Of a stretch of 64,000 nucleotides of DNA, positions 52,478-61,133 are shown one piece after another. The stretch's first letter is position 1. Every line of letters starts with the position of its first letter. Position numbers and translations under genes: made by a program. The notes under the pieces are model-generated. The model was not told the DNA's origin and did no database searches. It saw nothing but the letters and a program-made list of their open reading frames with translations. Origin of the DNA: Paraburkholderia metrosideri (GTDB lineage Bacteria; Pseudomonadota; Gammaproteobacteria; Burkholderiales; Burkholderiaceae); the NCBI RefSeq assembly GCF_904848625.1, contig NZ_CAJHCP010000014.1, forward strand, positions 62,001-126,000, given 5' to 3'.

Positions 52478-53335
52478 ATGAGACTGATGAAAAAGATAGC
52501 CATGGTGGGCGCATTGAGCGCGGCGCTGACGGCGATGAGCGTGGGTGTGTCGGCGGATACCAAGCCGACCATCAAGATTGGTTACGTTGAAGGCTGGGAC
52601 GATAGCGTCGCGACCTCTAACGTCGCCGCACGCGTGATCGAAAAGCGTCTCGGTTACGAAGTGCAACTCGTGCCGGTCGCGGCGGGTGTGATGTGGCAGG
52701 GCGTGGCGCGCGGCGACCTCGACGCGACGCTGTCCGCGTGGTTGCCGGTCACGCATGGCGCGTACTGGAATAACTTCAAGGAGAAGGTCGTCGACCTTGG
52801 CCCGAACTTCAACGATGCGAAGATCGGACTGATCGTGCCGGATAATGCCGACGTGAAGACGGTCGGCGATCTTGAAGCGAAGAAAGCAGAGTTCGGCTCG
52901 CGCATTGTCGGTATCGACGCCGGCGCAGGCGTGATGCAGAAAACCAGTGAAGCGATCAAGGCTTACGGCCTCGACTATCAGTTAATGCCCAGTTCGGGCA
53001 GCGCGATGACCGCGGAACTTGCACGCTCGGAAGCGGCGAGCAAGCCGATCATCGTGACGGGCTGGAAGCCGCACTGGATGTTCGCGAAGTACAAACTCAA
53101 ATTCCTCGACGATCCGAAGAAGGTGTTTGGTGAGTCGGAACACGTGGATAGCGTGGTGAATCCGGAGTTGGAAAAGAAAGCGCCGCCGGTCGTCGCGTTT
53201 CTCAAGAAGTTTCAGTGGAAGCCGGGCGAGATCGACAGTGTGATGCTGGCAACCCAAAATGGTGAGAAGCCGACCGCCGCCGCTGATGCATGGATCAGCG
53301 CGCATGCTGACCGGGTGGATAGCTGGGTGAAGTGA
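52478..53335 (+). CDS. Glycine betaine/carnitine-type ABC binding protein
   Basis: This 285-residue periplasmic protein has a signal peptide (MRLMKKIAMVGALSAALTAM, cleavage near VSA-DT). The mature part has IKIGYVEGWDDSVATSNV and DLDATLSAWLPVTHGAYW, the OpuAC type with Trp residues for trimethylammonium binding, closer to BetX/CaiX than to ChoX. No permease gene is nearby, so it probably docks with ChoVW at 18-20 kb. The ATG at 52478 follows GGGAGAAC. Confidence 0.9.
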   Translation: MRLMKKIAMVGALSAALTAMSVGVSADTKPTIKIGYVEGWDDSVATSNVAARVIEKRLGYEVQLVPVAAGVMWQGVARGDLDATLSAWLPVTHGAYWNNFKEKVVDLGPNFNDAKIGLIVPDNADVKTVGDLEAKKAEFGSRIVGIDAGAGVMQKTSEAIKAYGLDYQLMPSSGSAMTAELARSEAASKPIIVTGWKPHWMFAKYKLKFLDDPKKVFGESEHVDSVVNPELEKKAPPVVAFLKKFQWKPGEIDSVMLATQNGEKPTAAADAWISAHADRVDSWVK

Positions 53336-53353
53336 GGTTCTACTTAGGTGATT

Positions 53354-53390
53354 GATCTTCCGCTGCATTGAACGTCTGAAGCGGAAGATC
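53354..53390. other. 11-bp inverted repeat
   Basis: Perfect arms GATCTTCCGCT / AGCGGAAGATC are separated by 15 nt and lie just past the binding-protein gene, before the terminator at 53401. No U-tract follows. It may be a regulatory or mRNA-stabilising hairpin. Confidence 0.5.
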
Positions 53391-53400
53391 GTAAGCAAAG

Positions 53401-53424
53401 CGCCGCTTTTCAGCGGCGTTTTTT
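53401..53424. terminator. Bidirectional intrinsic terminator
   Basis: A 7-bp stem (CGCCGCT / AGCGGCG) with a TTTC loop, followed by six T and preceded by AAAG, separates the betaine binding-protein gene and purU. Confidence 0.85.
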
Positions 53425-54299
53425 CATTGCAACACGACAGTCCGATCGCCATTGATAAACACGCGGCGCTCGACAAAAGCCTTCACCGCCCGCGCGAGCG
53501 TAATGCATTCGACGTCGCGCCCGGTGGCAAGCAGGCGTTCCGGACTATACGAATGATCGACCCGCTCGACGACCTGTTCGATGATCGGGCCTTCGTCGAG
53601 ATCGTCGGTCACGAAATGCGCGGTTGCGCCAATCAGTTTGACGCCGCGTGCATGCGCCTGGTGATACGGTTTTGCGCCCTTGAACCCCGGTAGAAACGAA
53701 TGATGAATATTGATTGCCCGCGCCGCCAGTGCACGGCTCGTTGCGCCGGACAGTATCTGCATGTAGCGCGCGAGAATCATCAACTCCGCACCTGATGTCT
53801 CGAACAGATCGAGCAAACGCGCTTCCTGCTGCGGCTTGGTGTCGGCGGTAATCGGCAGATGATGGAACGGCAAACCGTGCTGCTGCGCGAGCGGTTCGAG
53901 ATCGCGATGATTCGAGCCAATGCCGACAATATCCATTTTGAGTTCGCCCATACGCCAGCGGAACAACAGGTCGGCAAGACAGTGTTCGAGCTTTGACACC
54001 ATGATCAGCACCTTCGGCCGTGCGCTGACGTCGTGCATCGCCCATGTCATCCGGAAGCGTTCGGCGATCGCTTCGAATTCGCGTTTGAGCGCGGCAATAT
54101 GCAGAGTTTCATCGTTCTCGACGCCATGAAAGACGCATCGTACGAAGAAGCGTTCGCTGAGATCGTCGTCGAAAACGGTCAGTTCGTCGATATAGCAATG
54201 ATGCCGGTCGAGAAAGCCGACAACGGCGGCAACCTGGCCCGCCGCGCTCGGACACGCGACGGTGAGGACCAGTTGGGCAGGACGGGAATCGGCGGACAT
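53424..54299 (-). CDS. purU: Formyltetrahydrofolate deformylase
   Basis: This 291-residue enzyme hydrolyses 10-formyl-THF to formate and THF. The order is an N-terminal ACT domain (LTVACPSAAGQVAAVVGFL) and a formyltransferase-like catalytic domain with NIHHSFLPGFKGAKPYHQA and GATAHFVTDDLDEGPIIEQ, holding the catalytic His and Asp. Its position suggests use in one-carbon recycling: sarcosine oxidase loads THF, and PurU returns THF when purine demand is low. It is convergent with the betaine binding-protein gene. Confidence 0.95.
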   Translation of the reverse strand: MSADSRPAQLVLTVACPSAAGQVAAVVGFLDRHHCYIDELTVFDDDLSERFFVRCVFHGVENDETLHIAALKREFEAIAERFRMTWAMHDVSARPKVLIMVSKLEHCLADLLFRWRMGELKMDIVGIGSNHRDLEPLAQQHGLPFHHLPITADTKPQQEARLLDLFETSGAELMILARYMQILSGATSRALAARAINIHHSFLPGFKGAKPYHQAHARGVKLIGATAHFVTDDLDEGPIIEQVVERVDHSYSPERLLATGRDVECITLARAVKAFVERRVFINGDRTVVLQ

Positions 54300-54437
54300 G
54301 CGTTCTCCACATAGACAATGAGTTCACGCTGCGGGACGCAGCATGGATCATTGCAGTAGAGCAAATGACCGGGCTGAGCGGATAGAAGCTAACCGCCGTC
54401 GCGCTGGAATAGGAGCGTCAGGCACCTGAGGTCGGGC

Positions 54438-55352
54438 TTAGTCGGCGTCGAGACCGCATTCGCCGAGCAGCCACTGGCGGAATGCGTTGACTGCCGGTGT
54501 CGCCGCGCGCTGTGTAACGAGCAGGTAGCCGCGCTGCGTGACGACCGGCGTGTCGAACAGTTCGACCAGTTGCCCGGTTGCAAGAAGTTCGTCAGTGAGC
54601 GGCGCCCAACCAAGTGCAACGCCCTGGCCCATGATCGCCGCATGCGCAACGAGCGCAAAGCTGTTGAACGTGATGCCGCGCTGAGCGGCGGGGGCTTCCA
54701 GGTGATGCGCTGCGAACCAGTCGGTCCATGACAGCCAGCGTGCGGGCTGGGTCGGTTCGAGATGCAGCAATGGCACGCTCGCCAGATCGGACGGCGTGCT
54801 GACGCTCGCATGAGCGGCCAGAAAGGCAGGGCTGCACACGGGCGTGACGCGCTCCGGAAAAAGCTTCACCGCACCTCGCGCGGTCCAGTCCGCATGTTCA
54901 TCGCCGAATGCAATCGCAATGTCCGCCTGATCGTGCGAAGGATCGAACACACTCTGTGACGTGACGATCTTCACGTCGACATCCGGCATCAGCGCCTTGA
55001 ATTGCGACAGTCGCGGCATCAGCCAATAAGTGGCGAAACCGAAGTCGGTGGAGAGCGTGAGGGTGTGGGGTGTACGTCGTGCACGAATCTCGGCGGTGGC
55101 GAGACGAATGGTGTCGATTGCATGGCGTACCGCTTCGAATAACCGCTGACCGTCTTCCGTCAACGTGACGCCGCGATGGCCTCGATCAAACAGTGGCGCG
55201 CCCAGCGCTTCTTCGAGTTGCACGACGCGCTGACTCACCGCGGGTTGCGTCGAACCGAGTTCTCGCGCCGCCGCCGTGAAACTGGCCAGACGTGCCGCGG
55301 ATTCGAACATCGTCAACGCCTGCATGGGCGGCAAGCGATCCTGTTTCGACAT
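54438..55352 (-). CDS. LysR-family regulator of choline sulfate use
   Basis: This 304-residue LysR protein (HTH ARLASFTAAARELGSTQPAV, about 18-37) has the GcvA-like effector domain. It is divergent from betC, and its architecture and location match the choline-sulfate-utilisation regulator found next to betC in Burkholderia and rhizobia. It probably activates betC-choX from the 150-bp shared region. The ligand, choline sulfate or choline, is inferred. Confidence 0.88.
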   Translation of the reverse strand: MSKQDRLPPMQALTMFESAARLASFTAAARELGSTQPAVSQRVVQLEEALGAPLFDRGHRGVTLTEDGQRLFEAVRHAIDTIRLATAEIRARRTPHTLTLSTDFGFATYWLMPRLSQFKALMPDVDVKIVTSQSVFDPSHDQADIAIAFGDEHADWTARGAVKLFPERVTPVCSPAFLAAHASVSTPSDLASVPLLHLEPTQPARWLSWTDWFAAHHLEAPAAQRGITFNSFALVAHAAIMGQGVALGWAPLTDELLATGQLVELFDTPVVTQRGYLLVTQRAATPAVNAFRQWLLGECGLDAD

Positions 55353-55502
55353 AAGCCCCTCTTATACACACATAACGAATTACCGTCTTCACAGTGGCGA
55401 ATTGGACGGCAATAGTGACGTTCATCGTACTGCCGCTCCGTTGACTCCTGTTGGCATCCATACCCGCACCGATACCTGCGATTCTATGCGAGGCACGTTC
55501 TC

Positions 55503-57041
55503 ATGCTTGAAACCAGAAAGAATATTCTGATCCTGATGGCCGACCAGATGACACCGTTCGCGCTTGCCGCATACGGGCATCCTCTGACGAAGACACCTCA
55601 TCTCGATCGTCTCGCGAAACAGGGTGTGGTATTCGATTCGGCGTATTGCGCGAGTCCGCTGTGTGCGCCTTCGCGCTTTTCGTTGTTGTCGGGCAAGCTG
55701 CCGTCTGCGATTGGTGCTTATGACAATGCAGCGGAATTTCCGTCGCAAACGCTGACGTTCGCGCATTACCTTCGCGCAGAAGGTTATCGCACGATCTTGT
55801 CCGGCAAGATGCATTTTTGCGGCGCAGATCAGTTGCATGGTTTCGAAGAGCGGCTCACCACCGACATCTATCCTGCCGATTTCGGCTGGACGCCCAATTG
55901 GGACAATGTTGAAGCACGCCCCACGTGGTATCACAACATGAGTTCCGTGATCGACGCGGGCCCGTGCGTGCGCACCAATCAACTCGATTTCGACGATGAA
56001 GTCACGTTTACCACTCGCCAGAAGCTCTTCGATATCGCACGCGAGCGTCATGCCGGCAAAGATGCGCGACCGTTCTGCATGGTGGCGTCGTTGACGCATC
56101 CACACGACCCGTACGCGATTCCGCAAAAGTACTGGGACATGTATCGCGACGAAGACATCGACATGCCCGCTCATTGCGATTCGTTCGGGGAGGCCGACCC
56201 GCACTCGCAGCGTTTGCGGCACGTCTGCGAAACCGACCGGACGCCGCCCACCGCTCAGCAGATTCGCAACGCTCGCCGTGCTTACTATGGCGCAATCAGC
56301 TATGTCGACGACCAGTTCGGGGCGATTCTCAACGCGCTCGACGAGGCCGGACTTGCGCGGGACACGCTGATCATCGTCACGTCGGACCACGGCGACATGC
56401 TGGGCGAGCGCGGCCTCTGGTACAAGATGACGTTCTTCGAAGGCGGTTGCCGCGTACCGCTGATCGTCCATGCGCCACAGCAATTCGACGCGTGTCGCGT
56501 GCAGGAGTCGGTATCGCATCTCGACCTGTTGCCGACCCTGGTCGAACTGGCGCGAGGCAGTCAGCCGGACGGATGGCCCGACTCCCTCGATGGCCTGAGC
56601 CTTGTGCCGCATCTGCAGCGCAAGCAGGGCGCGCATGATCGGGCGGTAGGCGAGTACCTTGCCGAAGGGGCGATTGCACCGATCGTGATGCTGCGGCGCG
56701 GCCGTTTCAAGTTTATCCATACACCCGCCGATCCCGACCAGCTCTACGACATTACTGCCGATCCACTGGAGCGCGAGAACCTCGCAGGGCGACGCGAATA
56801 TGCATCACAGGTTGCCGCATTACGTGACGAAGTGGCACAACGCTGGAACCTGGTTGAGTTACACAATGAGGTCCTGCAAAGCCAGCGCCGCCGCCGCTTT
56901 CATTTCGCCGCAACGACGCAGGGCGCGGTCGCTTCATGGGACTGGCAACCCATGGTTGATGCCAGTCAGCGTTACATGCGCAATCACATCGATCTCGATA
57001 CGCTCGAAGCGATGGCGCGCTTTCCCGCTGTCGCTCGCTGA
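55503..57041 (+). CDS. betC: Choline-sulfatase
   Basis: This 512-residue type I sulfatase hydrolyses choline-O-sulfate to choline and sulfate. The sulfatase signature is CAPSR at 54-58, where Cys54 is modified to formylglycine; further motifs are GKMHFCGADQLHGFE and SDHGDMLGERGLWYK. The length and Cys54 position match Sinorhizobium BetC. The ATG at 55503 follows GAGG. No dedicated sulfatase-maturation gene is adjacent. It is followed by a binding-protein gene. Confidence 0.95.
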   Translation: MLETRKNILILMADQMTPFALAAYGHPLTKTPHLDRLAKQGVVFDSAYCASPLCAPSRFSLLSGKLPSAIGAYDNAAEFPSQTLTFAHYLRAEGYRTILSGKMHFCGADQLHGFEERLTTDIYPADFGWTPNWDNVEARPTWYHNMSSVIDAGPCVRTNQLDFDDEVTFTTRQKLFDIARERHAGKDARPFCMVASLTHPHDPYAIPQKYWDMYRDEDIDMPAHCDSFGEADPHSQRLRHVCETDRTPPTAQQIRNARRAYYGAISYVDDQFGAILNALDEAGLARDTLIIVTSDHGDMLGERGLWYKMTFFEGGCRVPLIVHAPQQFDACRVQESVSHLDLLPTLVELARGSQPDGWPDSLDGLSLVPHLQRKQGAHDRAVGEYLAEGAIAPIVMLRRGRFKFIHTPADPDQLYDITADPLERENLAGRREYASQVAALRDEVAQRWNLVELHNEVLQSQRRRRFHFAATTQGAVASWDWQPMVDASQRYMRNHIDLDTLEAMARFPAVAR

Positions 57042-57081
57042 CCCGTGTGCCGGATTTCTACCCCACTGACAGGAAGCCGAG

Positions 57082-58035
57082 ATGATAAAAAAATTCTTCG
57101 AACGGACGCTATCGGGCGTGGTTGTGCTGTGCGCCGCCACCACTTTCGCTGCAGCGGCCGAGCCGCAATCCTGCACGCAGGTCAATATGGCGGGGCCGGG
57201 GTGGACCGATATCGACGCGACCAATGCAATGGCCGGCGTCCTGTTGAAGGCGCTCGGCTACAAGCAGAGCGTCGCGAATCTGTCGGTGCCGATCACCTAC
57301 CAGGGTCTCAAGAAAGGTCAGGTCGACGTCTTTCTCGGCAACTGGATGCCGGCACAGGCACCGGTTGTCAAACCCTTTGAAGAAGAGAAGTCGATCGAGG
57401 TCGTTCATCCCAATCTGACCAATGCGAAGTTCACGCTGGCGGTGCCCGACTACGTGGCCGCCGCAGGCATCCATTCGTTCGCAGATCTCGCGAAAAATGC
57501 TGACAGGTTCGACAGCAAGATCTACGGTATCGAGCCAGGCGCGCCCGCCAATCAGAACATCAAAAAGATGGTGGACGACAAGGCTTTTGGCCTTGGTAAC
57601 TGGACTCTGGTTGAATCAAGTGAAACCGGCATGCTGACGCAGGTCGATCGTGCCGTGCGCGAGAAGAAGTGGATTGTGTTTCTCGCGTGGGAGCCGCATC
57701 TGATGAACACGAAGTTCAAGCTGACCTATCTGAACGGTGGTGACAAGTACTTCGGGCCCAATTACGGCGGCGCTACGGTCAATACCGTGGTTCGCAGCGG
57801 CTATGAAGCGCAGTGTCCGAATATCGGGCGTCTGTTCAGGCAGCTCACATTCAATGTCGATCTGGAGAACGGCGTCATTACCGAAGTACTCGAAAAGAAA
57901 GCAGGCATTGACGTTGCGGCAACCGACGCGCTCAAGCGTCATCCCGAGTTACTGAAGTCGTGGCTTGACGGTGTGAATACCACCAACGGGTCGAATGGCT
58001 TGCAAGCCGTACAGACTGCACTCGGCATGAAGTGA
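57082..58035 (+). CDS. choX: Choline ABC transporter binding protein, second copy
   Basis: This 317-residue protein has a signal peptide (MIKKFFERTLSGVVVLCAA, cleavage near AAA-EP) and the ChoX pattern: GPGWTDIDATNAMAG, FLGNWMPAQAP and FLAWEPHLMNTKF. It lies 40 bp after betC, so it is probably cotranscribed with betC and may bind choline or choline sulfate. It is a diverged paralogue of the gene at 21431 with the same length and a similar layout of ligand loops. No permease or ATPase gene is nearby. Confidence 0.92.
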   Translation: MIKKFFERTLSGVVVLCAATTFAAAAEPQSCTQVNMAGPGWTDIDATNAMAGVLLKALGYKQSVANLSVPITYQGLKKGQVDVFLGNWMPAQAPVVKPFEEEKSIEVVHPNLTNAKFTLAVPDYVAAAGIHSFADLAKNADRFDSKIYGIEPGAPANQNIKKMVDDKAFGLGNWTLVESSETGMLTQVDRAVREKKWIVFLAWEPHLMNTKFKLTYLNGGDKYFGPNYGGATVNTVVRSGYEAQCPNIGRLFRQLTFNVDLENGVITEVLEKKAGIDVAATDALKRHPELLKSWLDGVNTTNGSNGLQAVQTALGMK

Positions 58036-58057
58036 CGGTGACCATCCAGACAATGAC

Positions 58058-58083
58058 GTCGCGACACGACAGAATCGTGTCGC
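58058..58083 (+). promoter_or_regulatory. GTCGC repeat with overlapping inverted repeat
   Basis: GTCGC occurs at 58058 and 58079, 21 bp apart, as in the other sites. The same stretch contains a 9-bp inverted repeat (GCGACACGA at 58061-58069, complement at 58075-58083). It could be a weak AraC-type site for the porin gene, or the betC-choX terminator. Confidence 0.4.
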
Positions 58084-58271
58084 TTGCGGTTTAATCGTTA
58101 TCAATCCGGACCCGTATTCTCCACTCCACACGCTTTCTATCTGTTCTTTCGTTTTAACCAGTCTGATTCGAACTGCCCGTCATGCGAGAAGTGCTGCGCG
58201 TCGATTTACGCCCCGCAGCAGGGATCGTTTTATCTAACGAAATATGCAGGCAAAGAGCAGGGGAGAAGTCG

Positions 58272-59420
58272 ATGAAAAAGAAACGTGCCGCCAAACTGTC
58301 GGGAGTGGCCATTGCAGTCAGCACGATGTGCGCATCAACGGCTGTTCACGCGCAAAGCAGCGTGACGCTGTATGGCATTGTGGACGCCGGTATTACCTAT
58401 GTGAGCAACGCGGGTGGCTCCCATCAGTTCAAATTCGATGACGGTATTTCATACGGCAACCGGATCGGCTTCAAAGGTGTGGAAGATCTCGGCGGCGGCC
58501 TGCAGGCCCTATTCGTGCTCGAATCGGGTTTCCACCTCGGTAACGGGCAACTGGCATTCGGCGGTGCGGAATTCGGACGACAAGCGTATGTCGGCCTGAA
58601 AAACGATTGGGGCACGGTGTCACTCGGTAATCAGCTCGATATGACCGAAGAGTTTGTCTACCTGTACAACATCTCGGCGTGGGCAAGTGGTTATGCGATT
58701 CATCAAGGCGACTTCGACCGGATGAATGGCGACCGTCTGCCCAATTCAATCAAGTTTTTGTCGAATGAGTTTGCGGGTATTTCTTTTGGTGGGATGTACT
58801 CGTTCGGCAATGTCGCTGGAGACTTTCACGAGAAGAGCGCGTGGAGTGTCGGCGCGCACTACGAACACAACGCGTTCAACATGGGTGCGGCCTACACGCA
58901 GCTAAACGATCCGTACGGTATCTATGCATTCGATCCCTACGCGATGCTCGGCGTGCACACTTTCCTCGGTCAGCCGACCGTGTCCGTCGATCCCGCAACA
59001 GGTGCAGTAACGAGCCTCTACAGTACGTCGTCATTCCCGGTGGACCGGCAAGGCGCCTTTGCAATCGGCGCGGCCTATACGATCGGCAAGCTGATGTTGA
59101 GCGGAGACTTTACGTACACGACGATCAAGGGTCTCGGCGAAACCTCGCATATGCAGGTATATGAAGGGGGCGCGTCGTATAACTTCACGCCTTCGCTGCT
59201 GCTATATGGCGGCTATCAACACACACGTTTCGAAGGCAACCACTGGAATCAGGGTTCGCTGGGATTGCACTACCTGTTATCCAAACGCACAGATGTGTAT
59301 ATCTCCGGCGACTACCTGCGTGCTTCGAATGGCGTGGATGCCGTGATCGGCTACAGCTTCACGCCGTCGAGTTCGAATACGCAAGCCGACGTGCGCGTCG
59401 GCATGCGGCACTCGTTCTGA
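58272..59420 (+). CDS. Outer-membrane porin, second Burkholderia-type
   Basis: This 382-residue porin has a signal peptide (cleavage near VHA-QSSVTLYG), beta-barrel alternation and a terminal GMRHSF for BAM. The ATG at 58272 is chosen after GGGGAGAAG and by signal-peptide position. It follows the betC-choX operon and may help choline sulfate or betaine cross the outer membrane. It is only distantly similar to the porin at 15420. Confidence 0.92.
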   Translation: MKKKRAAKLSGVAIAVSTMCASTAVHAQSSVTLYGIVDAGITYVSNAGGSHQFKFDDGISYGNRIGFKGVEDLGGGLQALFVLESGFHLGNGQLAFGGAEFGRQAYVGLKNDWGTVSLGNQLDMTEEFVYLYNISAWASGYAIHQGDFDRMNGDRLPNSIKFLSNEFAGISFGGMYSFGNVAGDFHEKSAWSVGAHYEHNAFNMGAAYTQLNDPYGIYAFDPYAMLGVHTFLGQPTVSVDPATGAVTSLYSTSSFPVDRQGAFAIGAAYTIGKLMLSGDFTYTTIKGLGETSHMQVYEGGASYNFTPSLLLYGGYQHTRFEGNHWNQGSLGLHYLLSKRTDVYISGDYLRASNGVDAVIGYSFTPSSSNTQADVRVGMRHSF

Positions 59421-59432
59421 CGACGCATCCCA

Positions 59433-60350
59433 TCACGCAGTTTGCGCAAGCTGTCTTTTGAAAGTTTCGATCAGTGCGCGCACTTTCGCGGGCGGATGAC
59501 TGGTGGGTGGAAAAATAGCCTGGATGCTCGCGGGTTCTGTCGACCATTGCGGCAGCATACGCACCAGCCGTCCGCTAGCAATGTCGTCGCCACTCGAGAA
59601 GTCGGTCAACAGGCCGAACCCTCCGCCCGCAATCGTGGCGGCCCGGCAAGCGTCGGCGGTATTGACCTGGAATGCGCTTTCGCAGCGCACGTTTTCTTTC
59701 TCGCTGCTATCGCCGTGGTTGCGATGCAGTTCCAGTGTGAGCGGGTGCGGCAGCACCGTCATCGCGTTAAAGGGCATGCGTGACAGCTCAGCAGGCGTGC
59801 GCGGCATTCCCCACGTCTCGACGAACGCGGGGCTCGCCACGATCCATTTGACGAAACTACCGAGCTTCACCGCGCGGTAGTTCGAGTCCGCCAGGCGGCC
59901 GAGGCGGATCGCGACGTCGATACCGTCCGCGATCAGATCCACGTAATGATCGCTGCAGATCAATTCGACATCGAGTTGCGGATGCTCGCGACGCAGTTCG
60001 ACCAGCGCGGGCGCAACCGCCAGCGCACCGTAATCGATTGGCGAACTCACCCGTAATGTGCCGCGCACCGGCGCGGTTTCGCCACTCACCGCGCTCAGCG
60101 CCTCTTCGGTCGCGCGCAGGATCTTCACGCTGGCTTCGTAGAACGCGCGGCCGGCTTCGGTGACACTCAAACGCCGCGTGGTGCGCACCAGCAGGCTCGC
60201 GCCAATTTCCGCTTCGAGCCGTTGTATGTGCGTGCTGACCATCGTTTTGGCGAGCCCCAGCCGCGCCGCCGCCGCCGTCAGCGAGCCGGCGTCGACGACC
60301 GCGACAAAGATCGCCAGACGGTTCAGATTGACATCGCGTACGTCCGCCAT
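59433..60350 (-). CDS. LysR-family regulator divergent from GST
   Basis: This 305-residue LysR protein (HTH GSLTAAAARLGLAKTMVSTH, about 22-41, then the effector domain) belongs to the DsdC/AaeR-like CrgA branch that often controls adjacent oxidoreductases or GSTs. It is convergent with the porin gene and divergent from the GST gene across 109 bp. Its ligand is unknown. Confidence 0.9.
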   Translation of the reverse strand: MADVRDVNLNRLAIFVAVVDAGSLTAAAARLGLAKTMVSTHIQRLEAEIGASLLVRTTRRLSVTEAGRAFYEASVKILRATEEALSAVSGETAPVRGTLRVSSPIDYGALAVAPALVELRREHPQLDVELICSDHYVDLIADGIDVAIRLGRLADSNYRAVKLGSFVKWIVASPAFVETWGMPRTPAELSRMPFNAMTVLPHPLTLELHRNHGDSSEKENVRCESAFQVNTADACRAATIAGGGFGLLTDFSSGDDIASGRLVRMLPQWSTEPASIQAIFPPTSHPPAKVRALIETFKRQLAQTA

Positions 60351-60459
60351 AGTGGATTGTCCATCTTCGATTGATTGTGTTTCCCGGATTATCAGGCTAC
60401 CGCGGAGTCGCGCGAGCGCTTATTCTCGCCGCATACCTTACCAAAAACCGGAGCCTGTC

Positions 60460-61101
60460 ATGCCTGTTGCCCGCCCAGCCCAGCCTATCCGACTGTTCAC
60501 GACCCTGCTTTCAGGGCACGGACACCGGGTCAAGCTGTTTCTCACCTTGCTCGATCTTCCATTCGAAGTGGTTGAATTGGACATGAAGGCGGGCGACAAC
60601 CGCAAGCCAGACTATCTGGCGCTGAACCCGTTCGGTCAGGTGCCGACGATCCAGGACGGCAACCTTACGCTGTTCGATTCGAACGCGATTCTCGTGTATC
60701 TGGCCAGGCGTTACGGCGACGCGTCGTGGCTGCCGGACGACGCGGTCGGTGCGGCGGCGGTACAGCGGTGGTTGTCGCTGGCGGCCGGGCCGATCGCTTA
60801 CGGTCCGTGCACGGCACGGCTCGTCACGGTGTTCGGCGCGCCGCACGATCACGAGACAGCGAAGAAACTTGCGGTCAAACTGTTCGACGTGATCGACCAG
60901 GAACTTGCTGATAAGCCCTTTGCAGCCGGCGAGCAGGTGACGATTGCCGATATCGCCGCGCATACGTACATCGCCCATGCACCGGAAGGCGGCGTGTCGC
61001 TGGAGCCGTATCCGAACATTCGAGCGTGGTTGCGTCGCGTCGAGGCGTTGCCGCGTTTCATTGCGATGCCTTCGACGAACGCTGGTTTGCTGGCTGCATA
61101 A
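60460..61101 (+). CDS. Glutathione S-transferase
   Basis: This 213-residue cytosolic GST has an N-terminal thioredoxin-like domain (LLSGHGHRVKLFLTLL, then NPFGQVPTIQDG and DSNAILVYLARRYG) and a C-terminal helical domain with the FAAGEQVTIADIAAHTY motif near 160. The ATG at 60460 is chosen over upstream frame extension because the TRX fold starts here. It is probably cotranscribed with the fusion oxidoreductase 32 bp downstream. A role in detoxification is likely but the substrate is unknown. Confidence 0.9.
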   Translation: MPVARPAQPIRLFTTLLSGHGHRVKLFLTLLDLPFEVVELDMKAGDNRKPDYLALNPFGQVPTIQDGNLTLFDSNAILVYLARRYGDASWLPDDAVGAAAVQRWLSLAAGPIAYGPCTARLVTVFGAPHDHETAKKLAVKLFDVIDQELADKPFAAGEQVTIADIAAHTYIAHAPEGGVSLEPYPNIRAWLRRVEALPRFIAMPSTNAGLLAA

Positions 61102-61133
61102 GCGACACTCTTTTGTAAGGCGGGACCCCGGTC

